From contig CM067348.1 in NCBI GenBank assembly GCA_034190875.2, forward strand, positions 11,567,435-11,631,434: a DNA stretch of 64,000 bases. Direction: 5' to 3'. This DNA is from Urechis unicinctus (Eukaryota; Annelida; Polychaeta; Xenopneusta; Urechidae). The notes below the pieces were generated by a model. The model made no database searches and was not told where the DNA came from. It saw nothing but the letters and a program-made list of their open reading frames with translations. Every line of letters starts with the position of its first letter. The first letter of the stretch is position 1. Below are positions 1 to 11,949 of the stretch, piece after piece. A program made the position numbers and the translations under genes.

Positions 1-1145
1 GGATGTGGTTAAGTTGTGAGATGAACTGATGTATGGATGTGGTTAAGTTGTAAGATGAACTGATGTATGGATGTGGTTAAGTTGTAAGATGAACTGATGT
101 ATGGATGTGGTTAAGTTGTGAGATGAACTGATGTATGGATGTGGTTAAGTTGTGAGATGAACTGATGTATGGATGTGGTTAAGTTGTAATATGAACTGAT
201 GTATGGATGTGGTTAAGTTGTGAGATGAACTGATGTATGGATGTGGTTAATGATGTGGTTAAGTTGTTAAATGAACTGATGTATGGATGTGGTTAAGTTG
301 TAAGATGAACTGATGTATGGATGTGGTTAAGTTGTGAGATGAACTGATGTATGGATGTGGTTAAGTTGTGAGATGAACTGATGTATGGATGTGGTTAAGT
401 TGTGAGATGAACTGATGTATGATGTGGTTAAGTTTTAGATGAACTGATGTATGGATGTGGTTAAGTTGTGATGAACTGATGTATGGATGTGGTTGTGAAC
501 TGATGTATGGATGTGGTTAAGTTGTGAGATGAACTGATGTATGGATGTGGTTATGGAGTGGTTAAGTTGTAAGATGAACTGATGTATGGATGTGGTTGTA
601 AGTTGTGTTAAGATGATGAACTGATGTATGGATGATGTATGGATGTGGTTAAGATTGATGTATGGATGTGGTTAAGTTGAATGAACTGATGTATGGATGT
701 GGTTAAGTTGTAATGAGATGAACTGATGTATGGATGTGGTTAAGTTGTAAGAGATGAACTGATGTATGGATGTGGTTAAGTTGTGAACTGATGAACTGAT
801 GTATGGATGTGGTTAAGTTGTGTAAGATGAAAGTTGTAATATGAACTGATGTATGGATGTGATGTATGGATGTGGTTAAGTTGTGAGATGAACTGATGTA
901 TGGATGGATGTGGTTAAGTTGTGAGATGAACTGATGTATGGATGTGGTTTAAGTTGTGGAATATGAACTGATGTGATGGATGTGGTTTAAGTTGTAAGAT
1001 GAACTGATGTATATGGATGATGAACTGATGTTAAGTTGTTTAAATGAACTGATGTATGGATGTGGTTTTGTTGTAAGATGAACAGATGTATGGATGTGGT
1101 TAAGTTGTAATATGAACTGATGTATGGATGTGGTTAAGTTGTACA
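1..1145. repeat. 34-bp minisatellite, window edge
   Basis: A tandem array of a unit of about 34 bp with core ATGGATGTGGTTAAGTTGTG followed by an AGATGAACTGATGT-like part. Many units carry small deletions or insertions, and variation rises toward the right end. The array runs off the left edge of the window, so its full length is unknown. If the exon that follows at 1,164 is real, the array lies in its upstream intron. Confidence 0.95.
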
Positions 1146-1163
1146 CATAACTGATGGTTTCAG

Positions 1164-1284
1164 GCAAGAAGGTCTGGAGTTATTAAGTGAACTTCAGAAC
1201 CAGCTCTTCTCCCATTACTCCATCTGTTGTGCCTCCATTGATTCCCTACATTGTGGACTCCATCGTTTGAGACTGCTCACCTGA
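1164..1284 (+). CDS. possible 3'-terminal coding exon, unknown protein
   Basis: Directly after the minisatellite a TGGTTTCAG acceptor is followed by an open stretch of 39 codons ending in TGA (1,282-1,284). It begins QEGLELLSELQNQLF and contains CCASIDSLHCGLHRLRLLT. The composition looks coding: leucine-rich and amphipathic, with paired cysteines. There is no start codon, so it would be the last exon of a gene whose earlier exons lie left of the window. I do not recognise the family. The acceptor has only a modest pyrimidine tract, so a chance open frame remains possible. Confidence 0.35.
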
Positions 1285-1799
1285 ATGTACTCCTACACCA
1301 GCAGCCTGCTGCCAACCTATAACAACCAATTATATGCAAATCATGAATAATGTATGCAAGTGAACTATGTAAATGTGAAGATTACCACTTTATATGCAAG
1401 AGTCAGCCTAGTTATGGCATCAGGTGTGGGGCTGGTAAGACATCTCTCACTTGTCTTGCAAATTGACACGTATACCTCGTCAAGTTTGCTTCCATCTCGG
1501 TGATTAACAGAGCTCAATTGAAACCCCCTATTTATGTTTGTGAAGGCATTATGTGAGACATTTTACTTGTTTATAGGCATTTATTCTATTCCTGGTGGTC
1601 ATGTGATGCAGATATCCTGTGACCAGCTCGTCCTGGATGTGGTGATCATGTGGTCAGCTGGTCATGTGATTGCCACATCATCAAAGAGCTCCAATTAACT
1701 GCCAAGCTCAATCTTGATTTCTCACTCGTATGCTCACACACACCTGAATCACCAAATAAGGTGTTTTTATAGCATGGATTAAAGACATTCCCTGTACTT
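1285..1799. other. unique non-coding DNA
   Basis: No convincing gene. If the preceding exon is real this would be its 3' untranslated region. No clear AATAAA lies close to the stop codon. Confidence 0.5.
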
Positions 1800-2995
1800 T
1801 CACTCTCCCCCTTATAACGCCTGTCAGATAGTGCTAATCTCTCGCTGTAATACAGATCTCCTTATGTCAGATAGTGCTAGTCTCTCACTGTAATACATAC
1901 CTCCCTCTTATGTCAGATAGTGCTAATCTCTCACTGTAATACATACCTCCTCAAGTCAGATAGTGCTAATCTCTTGCTGTAATACATACCCCCCTCTTAT
2001 GTCAGATAGTGCTAATCTCTCACTGTAATACATACCTCCTCAAGTCAGATAGTGCTAATCTCTTGCTGTAATTCATACCTCCTCCTTATGTCAGATAGTG
2101 CTGATCTCTTGCTGTAATACATACCTCCCTCTTATGTCAGATAGTGCTGATCTCTTGCTGTAATTCATACCTCCCTCTTATGTCAGATAGTGCTGATCTC
2201 TTGCTGTAATTCATACCTCCCTCTTATGTCAGATAGTGCTGATCTCTTGCTGTAATTCATACCTCCCTCTTATGTCAGATAGTGCTAATCTCTCACTGTA
2301 ATACATACCTCCTCAAGTCAGATAGTGCTAATCTCTTGCTGTAATTCATACCTCCTCCTTATGTCAGATAGTGCTAGTCTCTCACTGTAATACATACCTC
2401 CCTCTTATGTCAGATAGTGCTGATCTCTTGCTGTAATACATACCTCCCTCTTATGTCAGATAGTGCTGATCTCTTGCTGTAATTCATACCTCCCTCTTAT
2501 GTCAGATAGTGCTAATCTCTTGCTGTAATTCATACCTCCCTCTTATGTCAGATAGTGCTAATCTCTTGCTGTAATTCATACCTCCTCCTTATGTCAGATA
2601 GTGCTGATCTCTTGCTGTAATTCATACCTCCTCCTTATGTCAGATAGTGCTAGTCTCTTGCTGTAATTCATACCTCCTCCTTATGTCAGATAGTGCTAGT
2701 CTCTCACTGTAATACATACCTCCCTCTTATGTCAGATAGTGCTGATCTCTTGCTGTAATACATACCTCCCTCTTATGTCAGATAGTGCTAATCTCTTGCT
2801 GTAATTCATACCTCCCTCTTATGTCAGATAGTGCTAATCTCTTGCTGTAATTCATACCTCCTCCTTATGTCAGATAGTGCTAGTCTCTCACTGTAATACA
2901 TACCTCCCTCTTATGTCAGATAGTGCTGATCTCTTGCTGTAATACATACCTCCCTCTTATGTCAGATAGTGCTGATCTCTCTCTGTAATAGTTAC
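1800..2995. repeat. 46-bp minisatellite
   Basis: A tandem array of a unit of about 46 bp with core GTCAGATAGTGCTGATCTCT followed by TGCTGTAATTCATACCTCC. Two unit variants alternate (TCACTGTAATACAT and TTGCTGTAATTCAT), suggesting higher-order block copying. Degenerate copies of GTCAGATAGTGCT continue to about 3,360, so the array seems to decay toward the right. Confidence 0.93.
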
Positions 2996-3360
2996 TTTAC
3001 TCAGGTAATGCTTCTTTCACTCATACATACCTCTATGCTAGACAGTGCTAACCTCTTGCTGTAATACATATCCCTGCCCCCTTATGCCAGATAGTGCTTA
3101 TCTCTTATTCACTCCACATTGTTTATCTTTTCCTGTAAAACAGAACTCCCACTCGCCAAGTCAGACAATGCTTTGCTGTAAACCCGTACCGTCCTATACC
3201 TATGTCAGATAATGTCTACTAACAGTAGATATAGATTATCTCGTTCTCCTTGTCGTGCCAGATAGTGCTTATGCGTTGTTGAAAACACATCCCCTCGCCC
3301 AAAATAGTGCTTATCCCCAACCCTACCCCAGCCACGCACACAAAAACTAGATAATGCTTA

Positions 3361-4900
3361 CCTCTAGGTGTTTCCCCCCATGGCCTATTAGCTTGGCTTT
3401 GACCCAGTGATTTTTGCCGCTGTTTCTTGCCAGATTCTCTGTCCTAGCTGGCATTGTAGCAGGCCATCACTAGTTGAATGTGCGTCATGATTTGATCAGG
3501 TTTTTCCATGTGTGTAAAGAGAGGATGTGTTTTCTGTTGAAGCTGAGGATTGTTGCATTTTATGTCCTTGTTCATAGAGTTGGTGAGAAACATTGGATGT
3601 TACGTAGTAAAGGGGCATGGGTGTTGCTGTTGTTGTTGTCATAATGGTTACCCATGGTGATGGAGGCTCCAGTCGTAGATAACAATTATCCATGCTATGT
3701 GTTAGATTATGGTCGTGATAACAGGGTATTGTTTCCATGGCATTGTGTCACTTAGTAACTAAGGTATTGTCGTGATAGATGTAGTCATAGTTACCACCTC
3801 ACTGTAAATCCACTGTCAAGTGGTCTCTGGAGCATGGAATCAAATGAATGTATTCTACATAGACAAATGAATGTATTCTACATAAACAAATGAATGTATT
3901 CATCGTTGGGGAAAAGGGTATGAGTTGGATATGTGTTATTGGAGAAGCTCATTGCATTTTCATGTTATTGCATGTGTATAATAACTCAGGTATACGTGAC
4001 ATCTACTGGCAACAGAGCTTTAACTTGGTGGTTAGTAATCAGCTCTCTTAAACCAGCTGACAGTTTATATTTCTATATGTCCTATATACACTGTTTTTAT
4101 TTGTGGCACCATTGGCCAAACAGAGTGAAGTCAGTTTGGAAGAGGAATTATTGCCATTCTTCCATTGACTAGTGTTCAGAGATAGCAGTTTGCCTGTGTT
4201 TTACCTGGTGCTGTCTGTATGGTACTGGTCATTATGAATGTCTGTCTGCTGTTGTCAGTGCTGTGTATAATATGAGAAAGTACTGCAAATAGTCTCCCCC
4301 TCTGGCCTCAGGAGACAGGATCCTAGGCAGGGGAACAGATGCACTTGGTAACCATATTACTGTAGTTCATCTCACTATCATTGGTGCCATGTCCCAACCA
4401 TCCCCCCTTCCCCCATCCCTAATTGTCTCCTTAACACCTCGAATCTCAAAGGCACAATTTGTGATTTCCAGGATGGAAAAACTGGAATTTTTGGATGAGA
4501 AAGAACAACTAGACCAGCTCTTGGTTCACTATTGCATTGCATGGGCCGTCAGAGACGCGGTGAACATCGGTCTGAAAACAGTTACATACTGACAAGCGAA
4601 AGGTCACAGGTCAGACTCCTGTCAAGGCCCCACTGAAATTCACTTTGTCTTTTCTCATTTGATACCTTGGCCTAGATACAGCAGACAGGTCAATCATAAC
4701 TCCCAGTGTCATATCTTTAATGGCAACATCGTGTCTTGTTTATAAGTAGTCATTTTTGTAATCCTTTGATCTGGACTAAACATTATGATGTACAGTTTAT
4801 TTGATCTGGACTAAACATTATAATGTACTGTTTATTTGCTGTTTACTGTAAGCAAGTTTAGCAGAATAAAATTCTGAGACTAATTGGAGATAATTTAATC
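3361..4900. other. intergenic or intronic DNA with two tiny direct repeats
   Basis: No supported gene. Three copies of a 23-24-bp unit containing GAATGTATTCTACATA lie at about 3,847-3,905. Two copies of a unit of about 35 bp starting TTTGATCTGGACTAAACATT lie at about 4,766-4,836. A short frame at 4,389-4,592 is discussed among the rejected items. Confidence 0.5.
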
Positions 4901-4904
4901 TGTG

Positions 4905-5120
4905 TTTGATCAAGCATCTCATCGGTTGGTGTTGGAATGACTGGTGTTTGATTAAGCATCTCATCGGTTGGTGTGGGAATGACTGGTGTTTGATCAAGCA
5001 TCTCATCGGTTGGTGTTGGAATGACTGGTGTTTGATCAAGCATCTCATCGGTTGGTGTGGGAATGACTGGTGTTTGATCAAGCATCTCATCGGTTGGTGT
5101 TGGAATGACTGGTGTTTGTT
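4905..5120. repeat. 42-bp minisatellite, five units
   Basis: Five units of 42 bp containing AGCATCTCATCGGTTGGTGT, alternating between a TTGGAATG and a GGGAATG variant. As 42 is a multiple of three, frames stay open on both strands across the array. Those frames are artefacts. The array lies just beyond the 3' end of the EF-hand gene. Confidence 0.93.
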
Positions 5121-5483
5121 CTTTCTTGTGAAGTGTAAATGATGCATTGAAACAAACATACAACCTGTTAAGAGTCGTGTGATAAAGAATCTGCAAATGG
5201 TTGATTCCTAGAAGGGCTATAGATTATCTGTTGGTCTTGCGTAACATGTTGTAATTCAGGCAATAGACATGAGGCAGATAGGAGCACATTGTTATTGGCT
5301 TCCTTATGGTCCAATGGTTGAGAGAAGATCAATTATTTATGAATGTTATCAATAGTTGTGAGCTATAGACATGCATTGCACTACAAGATGATGGCTAGCT
5401 GACTATGAGAACTCTGTTATATAATTCAGTCATTCTTTCTTTTACTCCTAATTCATTCCACATTCGTACATCTTAGATGCTTC

Positions 5484-8400
5484 CTACAGAGGCAAACTTG
5501 TCTTAAAAACCTTATAAACAAATGAATCTACTGGTCTGACATCAGCTAGTGGATCAAAGATAGCTATCATCTGGCATCGAATGGTTTGAACTCTTGTCTT
5601 TCTATGGAAGCTGTAAGTCGACCGTGAAGCATTGTTGTATCTCGTGATCTGGTACCATCTGTTACCATAGAAACAAGCAAACAATGTATCCATAGTAATG
5701 ATTGATTAACACAAGGCACCAAGGTTTCCCAGATTTGACATATATAGCCAGTAAAAAACCAAAAATGTCAATGAACCCCCACCTGAACACAATCTCTGAG
5801 ATGTCCCCTACCTGATTGAATTCAGCTTGTGATATGACCCCTGCTTTCTCCAGTTGGAGGTCTTGTAGAGAACGGTAGACAATGCCCAGAATCTGTTGGT
5901 CGTCGATGGCATGAGCAAACAATGCTCTGTAGAGCTTGAAGACCTCATCGTATTGCAGTACACCTGAATTGTGCTCGTCGAGGCAGCGGAAAGCCACTAT
6001 CCACACAAGCCATAAGTCGGGTAAGATTGCTTCATGAGAAGACCAGCACGATAGCTAGTATTGGTGGCGGAGGCTCCATACTTACTCTGTCGCTTGGCAT
6101 CAATGCCTGTACGGGGACTGAGTATAGCACAGAAGTAGAGGAACTTCTCAGGATACAAACGCCTGTCTTCGTCTTCTACGTAAAGCTGGAGTACTTTACT
6201 GATGAAGGGATTGCAAGAGAACTCGGGAAATGTCAGCACATCTTCAATATGGATCCCTTCGACACCACCTTCTGAAGAATCAAACTTGGCGTAGCGCTTC
6301 AGCAGCTTAGCAAGATCTTTCTCATCATCTTGGAGAACACAATCAGAGAGCAATGGCTTATTGTGGGGTGTTACTTACAGCAGGTGGTACCTACAGCAGG
6401 TGTTACTTACAGGAGGTGGTATCTACAGCAGGTGTTACTTACAGGAGGGGCTACTTACAGCAGGTGTTACTTACAGGAGGTGGTACCTACAGCAGGTGTT
6501 ACTTACAGGAGGGGCTACTTACAGGAGGTGGTACCTACAGCAGGTGTTACTTACAGGAGGTGGTACCTACAGCAGGTGTTACTTACAGGAGGGAGCTACT
6601 TACAGCAGGTGTTACTTACAAGAGGTGGTACCTACAGCAGGTGTTACTTACAGGAGGGAGCTACTTACAGCAGGTGTTACTTACAGGAGGTGGTACCTAC
6701 AGCAGGTGTTACTTACAGGAGGGAGCTACTTACAGCAGGTGTTACTTACAGGAGGTGGTACCTACAGCAGGTGTTACTTACAGGAGGGGCTACTTACAGC
6801 AGGTGTTACTTACAGGAGGTGGTACCTACAGCAGGTGTTACTTACAGGATATGGTACCTACAGCAGGTGTTACTTACAGGAGGGGGCTACCTACAGGAGG
6901 TGGTACCTACAGCAGGTGTTACAGGAGGTGGTACCTACAGCAGGTGTTATTTACAGGAGGGGGCTACTTACAGCTGGTGTTACTAACAGGGGATGGTACT
7001 AATAGGTGTTGGTACCTACAGCAGGTGTTACTTACAAGGGATGGTACTTACAGGTATTGGTACTTGCAGTGGGTGGTTCTAATAGGGGGTGGTACTTACA
7101 GGGGGCGGTACTTACATGTATTGGTACTTGCAGTGGGTGGTTCTAACAGGGGGTGGTACTTACAGGGGGTAGTTTCTTTGAGTCGCTCAATCTGCTCTGG
7201 TGTCAACTGAGACAATCCCGCCCCCTGCCAAACAAAGACAAAAACATGTTGGATGAAGAGTTACTTCTTAATCTTCAGTCGTGTCAACTTGACTTGACTA
7301 AAAAAACAAATTACACTTTTATTAAGATTATTTCAAATTATTTGAGTTGAGCCATGAACCACCCCTCCTGTTGAATGATAATTATGAGTAATTTGCACAT
7401 GTACCTAAGATGATATATTTCAATATATTAGACTTCCTGAGTATGGTAGGGTTGAGATCAAACTCAAATGATCCAACCTGTCAAGATTCAGGATCCAAAT
7501 GATCCAACCTGTCAAGTTGATTCAGGATCCAAATAATCCAACCTGTCAAGTTTCCCTATCCATGAGCAGCTACACACATCTAGCAAATACAGGTATGTTT
7601 ATGGAAACTTAACAACTATTTTCATGTAGCTGCTCTTCATGCACAAGTCTGTGGTCATTCAATGATAATGCTGGGCAGGACACTGACAATAATAACAGGG
7701 GAGGTTTGCAGTTAAGTGGTTGATGCGGAGTAAAGCCTTCGCCAACACCTGTCCTAGGCGGGTTCGGGAGGAAATCAGTGTGTATAACCAACTGAAAACA
7801 AGGCTCCATGACATCATGGAGTAATGAACCGATGCTGTTATTACGAAGAGACCAGTCAAGCTGGTGTGCAATGGTGGGAGTCGGTCAGAAATGATCGGAT
7901 TATCGCTCATTCATCGCGAGACCATCCCCGATTCGAACTTAAAAAAATAATTTCACATATATTTTGTTATTTATGAAAATTCAAGATATACGAACCATGA
8001 TACGGATGCATCAGGCTCACTTGTTGCTAACGAAACGCTAAGTTGACGACGCTTTACTGTTACTAGGGTCAGGGGATGCGACTAATGACCCCCGATAAGT
8101 TAGCCGCAGTCATTTGCCTGCATCTTCGTTCGCTTACATTGGGACAAATCCCGGGTACGAATGCTGTTTTCTAAGCATGCGTGTCAGTATAAACCAACTA
8201 CTCGTGTATGCTATATGATAACAAAGACGTGGTTATGGACCATGGAAATAAATAAAATGGATCCATGCGGTTTGACATCGTCTTCAACATGTCAAATCGA
8301 CAGCGATGAATGAAGCGGATTACGATCCTGCTTAATTATGATGGAAATCTCATAAGGCCAGAACAGAATTCTTATCACAAGCTAAGTGTGCTTTCCATTC

Positions 8401-9883
8401 TCTGTTAACTCAAGTGTAGAAAACTATGCCTACCGATTGATATTCATTTGGAGTTGTTTTATCAGACGGTATAACCAGTTCTGCTGTATGGATGCGAAGT
8501 ATGGATTCTTGACAAATACTGTGACATAGAAACTTCCATCTGCGATTTTGTAAGTTTTATTAATTATACTCCTAAAAATACATGTAACAATATGTACGGT
8601 GAGTTATGAAGATACCCAATTGACATTAGCATCAAAAACAAGATTTTAAGAACACTGGTGCCGCTTGGTCAATGGCAAGCAGGAAAAATATATATAACTA
8701 TGTTGAATCTATTTAACCAATTAATTTACGAATCTTCATGGATTATTTATGTTAAATGTATACTAGACGAGTGTGAATTATCATGGGTTTGGCTACACCA
8801 AAGTGAAGAGTCTGTGTAGAGTGAGACAATTCATTGAAAAAATACATTTCAAAGGATATGTTTGTTAAAAAATGGTTAGTTGAAAGAAATGAGCTCTTGC
8901 AATGTATATTTACTATGCAAAGAGAAATTTGAACTAGAAAAGTATCTCATTTGCCGACCCAATAACAGAAATGGGAGATAATTTAAGTATTTGACAGTTA
9001 TAAAACACTACGACGTATTTAGTTTTTGTTTTAAGTTGTTCTTTTTAGCACTCTCACTCACTTGTCATCTCTTTGTTTTTATCCTATTGTACGAATGTTT
9101 ATTTCGCGCTCTATAATATGTGTATGTTCTGGGCAATGAATTTAAACTGATGTTTGGTCAACGCACCGCTGGTGTCATTGCCCACTGGTCACGTTCGTTT
9201 TCCTGCCAAGCCATTATAGCGTGAAATATTCAGCGACCTACACTGCGATCTAAGCTTGGCGTCTTAAGGCAACTTGAAGAAGCTAATTGCCCTCTTCAAA
9301 TTTTTACTTTGGTTTTTGCACCAATAGCAATACCATTCACCATATTACTCTGCAATAATCAGTTAAACTACAACAACAATGTGTTGCTTTCTCGGCAAGC
9401 GCAGTGTGAACAGAAAAGCATCAGGCAAGTAGAGTCACGGAATATAGCACGCTTGAGCCAGCGACATCACCACCATGGCCGCACCATTCAATGACAAGCA
9501 GCGGGCAATCCATACTTTTTGCAAAGTTTATGATTTATTTGAGCTAATCTCTAATGAAAAATCGGACTTATTTCATTCGAACCGACTTATATTTGATAGA
9601 TTTATTAATTAACACCTTAATATGATTCAATGGAGTATCACTTTAATGCGGTGAGAACTTCTACACGTGCTCTCTTCCTAGTCTTAGGGAAACTGTTCAG
9701 TTTTACCAATGCGCTTTGCTTAGTTGGCATGTCATCAGGCCTCATGGATCGACACATATTTGATTTCATATTTATGTATGGAATAATTATTTTAATGCAA
9801 GATATCTTTTTCCCTGGAATTCGAGGAAAACTTTTACAGATATTAGTGATACTTACGCTACGCGAGCGTTTCATGAATGACAT
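5484..9883 (-). CDS. EF-hand protein of the calcineurin B / CHP / CIB group (five exons)
   Basis: Exons in coding order are 9883-9857 (start MSFMKRSRS, tentative), 7224-7164, 6328-6086, 5996-5812 and 5570-5484 (stop TAG). Donors are GTAAGT, GTAAGT, GTAAGT and GTAGGG; the acceptors end GGCAG, CCAAG, GATAG and GCCAG. Phases 0, 1, 1, 0 agree at every junction and give 200 residues, against 195 in human CHP1. Landmarks are LTPEQIERLKETT (helix before EF1), DVLTFPEFSCNPF (like LSLPELKANPF in CIB) and AFRCLDEHNSGVLQYDEVF, which aligns with the EF3 helix-loop of CHP1. EF3 keeps Asp1, Gly6 and Glu12 but has His at position 3. EF4 (QLEKAGVISQAE) keeps only Gly6 and Glu12. Calcium binding is therefore doubtful. 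There is no N-terminal Met-Gly, so no myristoylation signal with this start. Such proteins usually bind a partner transporter, kinase or integrin tail. Exons 2-5 are secure; exon 1 is less so. Confidence 0.8.
6365..7160. repeat. 30-33-bp minisatellite of splice-donor-like units
   Basis: Units alternate TACTTACAGGAGGTGGTACC and TACAGCAGGTGTTACTTACA. Read on the coding (minus) strand, each unit carries GTAAGT or GTAGGT after a CCT or GCT context, like the true donor of the neighbouring exon at 7,164 (CCCCCT then GTAAGTACCACC). The array fills most of the intron between 7,163 and 6,329. Units near 7,000-7,160 are more diverged. Long plus-strand frames across it arise because the units are multiples of three. 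Confidence 0.93.
7225..9856. other. presumed first intron of the EF-hand gene
   Basis: AT-rich unique sequence without another convincing exon. A small direct repeat of GATCCAACCTGTCAAG occurs three times at about 7,468-7,545. If the tentative first exon is wrong, the real first exon must lie elsewhere in or beyond this stretch. Confidence 0.5.
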
Positions 9884-9920
9884 GACAAGAGGGCAGCACT
9901 GTTCTCCTCTCTCAGTAGTC

Positions 9921-10613
9921 CCCGCGTATGTCTCTCCTCGCGTATGTCTCTCCCCGCGTATGTCTCTCCTGGCGTATGTCTCTCCTCGCGTATATCTCTC
10001 CACGCGTATGTCTCTCCCCGCGTATGTCTCTCCTGGCGTATGTCTCTCCCCGCGTAAGTCTCTCCTGGCGTATGTCTCTCCCCGCGTATGTCTCTCCTCG
10101 CGTATGTCTCTCCTCGCGTATGTCTCTCCCCGCGTATGTCTCTCCCCGCGTAAGTCTCTCCCCGCGTATGTCTCTCCTGGCGTATGTCTCTCCCCGCGTA
10201 TGTCTCTCCTCGCGTATGTCTCTCCTCGCGTATGTCTCTCCCCGCGTATGTCTCTCCTGGCGTATGTCTCTCCCCGCGTATGTCTCTCCTCGCGTATGTC
10301 TCTCCTCGCGTATGTCTCTCCCCGCGTATGCCTCTCCCCGCGTATGTCTCTCCTGGCATATGTCTCTCCACGCGTCTCTCCTCGCGTATGTCTCTCCTCG
10401 CGTATGTCTCTCCTGGCGTAGGTCTCTCCTCGCGTATGTCTCTCCTCGCGTATGCCTCTTCCTCGCGTATGTCTCTCCTCGCGTATGTCTCTCCTGGCGT
10501 ATGCCTCTCCTCGCGTATGTCTCTCCTGGCGTAGGTCTCTCCTGGCGTATGTCTCTCCCCGTGTATGTCTCTCCTGGCGTATGTCTCTCCTCGCGTATGC
10601 CTCTCCTCGCGTT
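9921..10613. repeat. 15-bp minisatellite
   Basis: About 45 copies of a 15-bp unit CTCTCCCCGCGTATG with CTCG and CTGG variants. It is CpG-rich and, in the plus strand, strongly pyrimidine-biased between the GCGTATG blocks. The period is a multiple of three, so five frames on both strands stay open for 100 to 280 codons. None is a gene. It lies just upstream of the proposed first exon of the EF-hand gene. Confidence 0.95.
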
Positions 10614-11689
10614 TACCAATGATACTCTCAGTTTTCTCTTTACTCTTGCATGACAAGTCCTACCTTTCAATAAGTGTTCACAACAAGTCATGTCCCTATG
10701 TGTTCTTGTAGTTGTCAATCTCAAGCATTTGGACTGCAAAAAAAAATCCATTTTTAAAGACCGAGACAGACATGATATTGGATGGTCTTAATATTTGTTG
10801 TTTGCAAACTTAGAATCAGATTGGGGATTTTTTTTAATGTATCGGTCCTTGACTGAACCGAGGCTTTGAGAGTAAATCGTCCGTAATTCTTGTTTGTTCG
10901 TCGGTAAAAGATTTGCCCCTGAATTAAATCGACACGATCCCAGCACTGTTTATCGAGTGGTGTCTTTGTCCTCACACACGAAACACGGGTCAATATTGAT
11001 TTGCTGCCTCACGATCGCTATTTTCACATTGTGATGCGTGTGATGCTGGTGGTTGATTGAGATCAAATACACGCCACCTCTCCCCCACCCCACTCCCAAC
11101 CACGCCCCCATTATACTCAACCAACATTTGCACCGTGATATTGTGAAAATTCACATTTGTGTTCATGTTGCACCAATATTTAAAGCACGGGGCGACCTGG
11201 ATAGCATTGCTTCCGAAGAATAACTGCTGATTAATTATTTATTTGCAATTCCACAATTCCTGCAATTTGATCGGTATATCTGCACAGATGTACCGATGTC
11301 TAGTCTATATATCTGTAGAAGATCACTCAGTGGAAACATCGCTTCCCGCTCACAATCGCTTAGTTGTCAACCAGCAATGTTTCCTGGTTATACGATTTCG
11401 TGGTAAATATTCCTGCGCGTTGATAAATACGTTTCGGTATTTTTATTGCTATAAGCGACTCAATATTATGTCGCGCGTCGCGCTTCTTATCTGCGCCTGA
11501 TCGATTTATTGCATTATTAATATTTCCACAATCGATATTATTGCGTTGCATCAATCTTAGACTTACGAACACCAACCACATTGCTGTTAAATGGGGTCCA
11601 TCGATGGAAACAAACGCTACGTTTACGAGCAAATCATGGTTTTCGTCAGATAAAGTCCGCATAACTTTTAATGAACCCATACTGAAGAA
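10614..11689. other. unique non-coding DNA
   Basis: No gene or repeat that I can support. It contains a C-rich stretch at about 11,070-11,110. Confidence 0.45.
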
Positions 11690-11866
11690 ATGTTGATGCG
11701 TTTCCCATTTGCCGCTAGTCTGAACTTGTCCGTTAGCGACGACACTAATCTACTGAAAAATACAAAGGCATTTGCGTCTGGCGTGTGTGGTCATATCGAG
11801 AACATCCTTCTCGAAACCACCACTGAGAATTTCTTCAGCGCCTCAGGGAATGCTGCTTTGCAGAAG
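11690..11866 (+). CDS. possible first coding exon, unknown protein
   Basis: An ATG at 11,690 opens a frame of 59 codons up to a plausible donor (CAGAAG then GTATTT at 11,867). The residues include SVSDDTNLLKNTKAFASG and ENILLETTTENFFSASG, which look like coding sequence but match no family I know. A following exon would have to lie beyond the 1.3-kb satellite that starts at 11,950. The support is one donor plus composition only. Confidence 0.2.
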
Positions 11867-11949
11867 GTATTTTTATATTTATTCTTACAAAAGCTACCGG
11901 GAAAATGTCATCCAATACTGAGGTTTGCGGGAGGAAAATCGTACAATAA

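Noticed and set aside
4389-4592. 67-codon frame with DEKEQLDQLLVHYCIAWAVR
   Set aside because: Looks mildly coding after a TTTCCAG, but there is no donor, no partner exon and no homologue I know.
6330-7210. Tyr/Gln/Gly-rich frames resembling a structural repeat protein
   Set aside because: They are on the strand opposite the EF-hand gene and consist of the intronic splice-donor-like minisatellite.
9630-10751. Frames of 240-280 codons with Arg/Gly/Glu or Leu/Ala/Val/Ser repeats on both strands
   Set aside because: They cross a 15-bp tandem array. A period divisible by three keeps several frames open at once, and no one frame is favoured.
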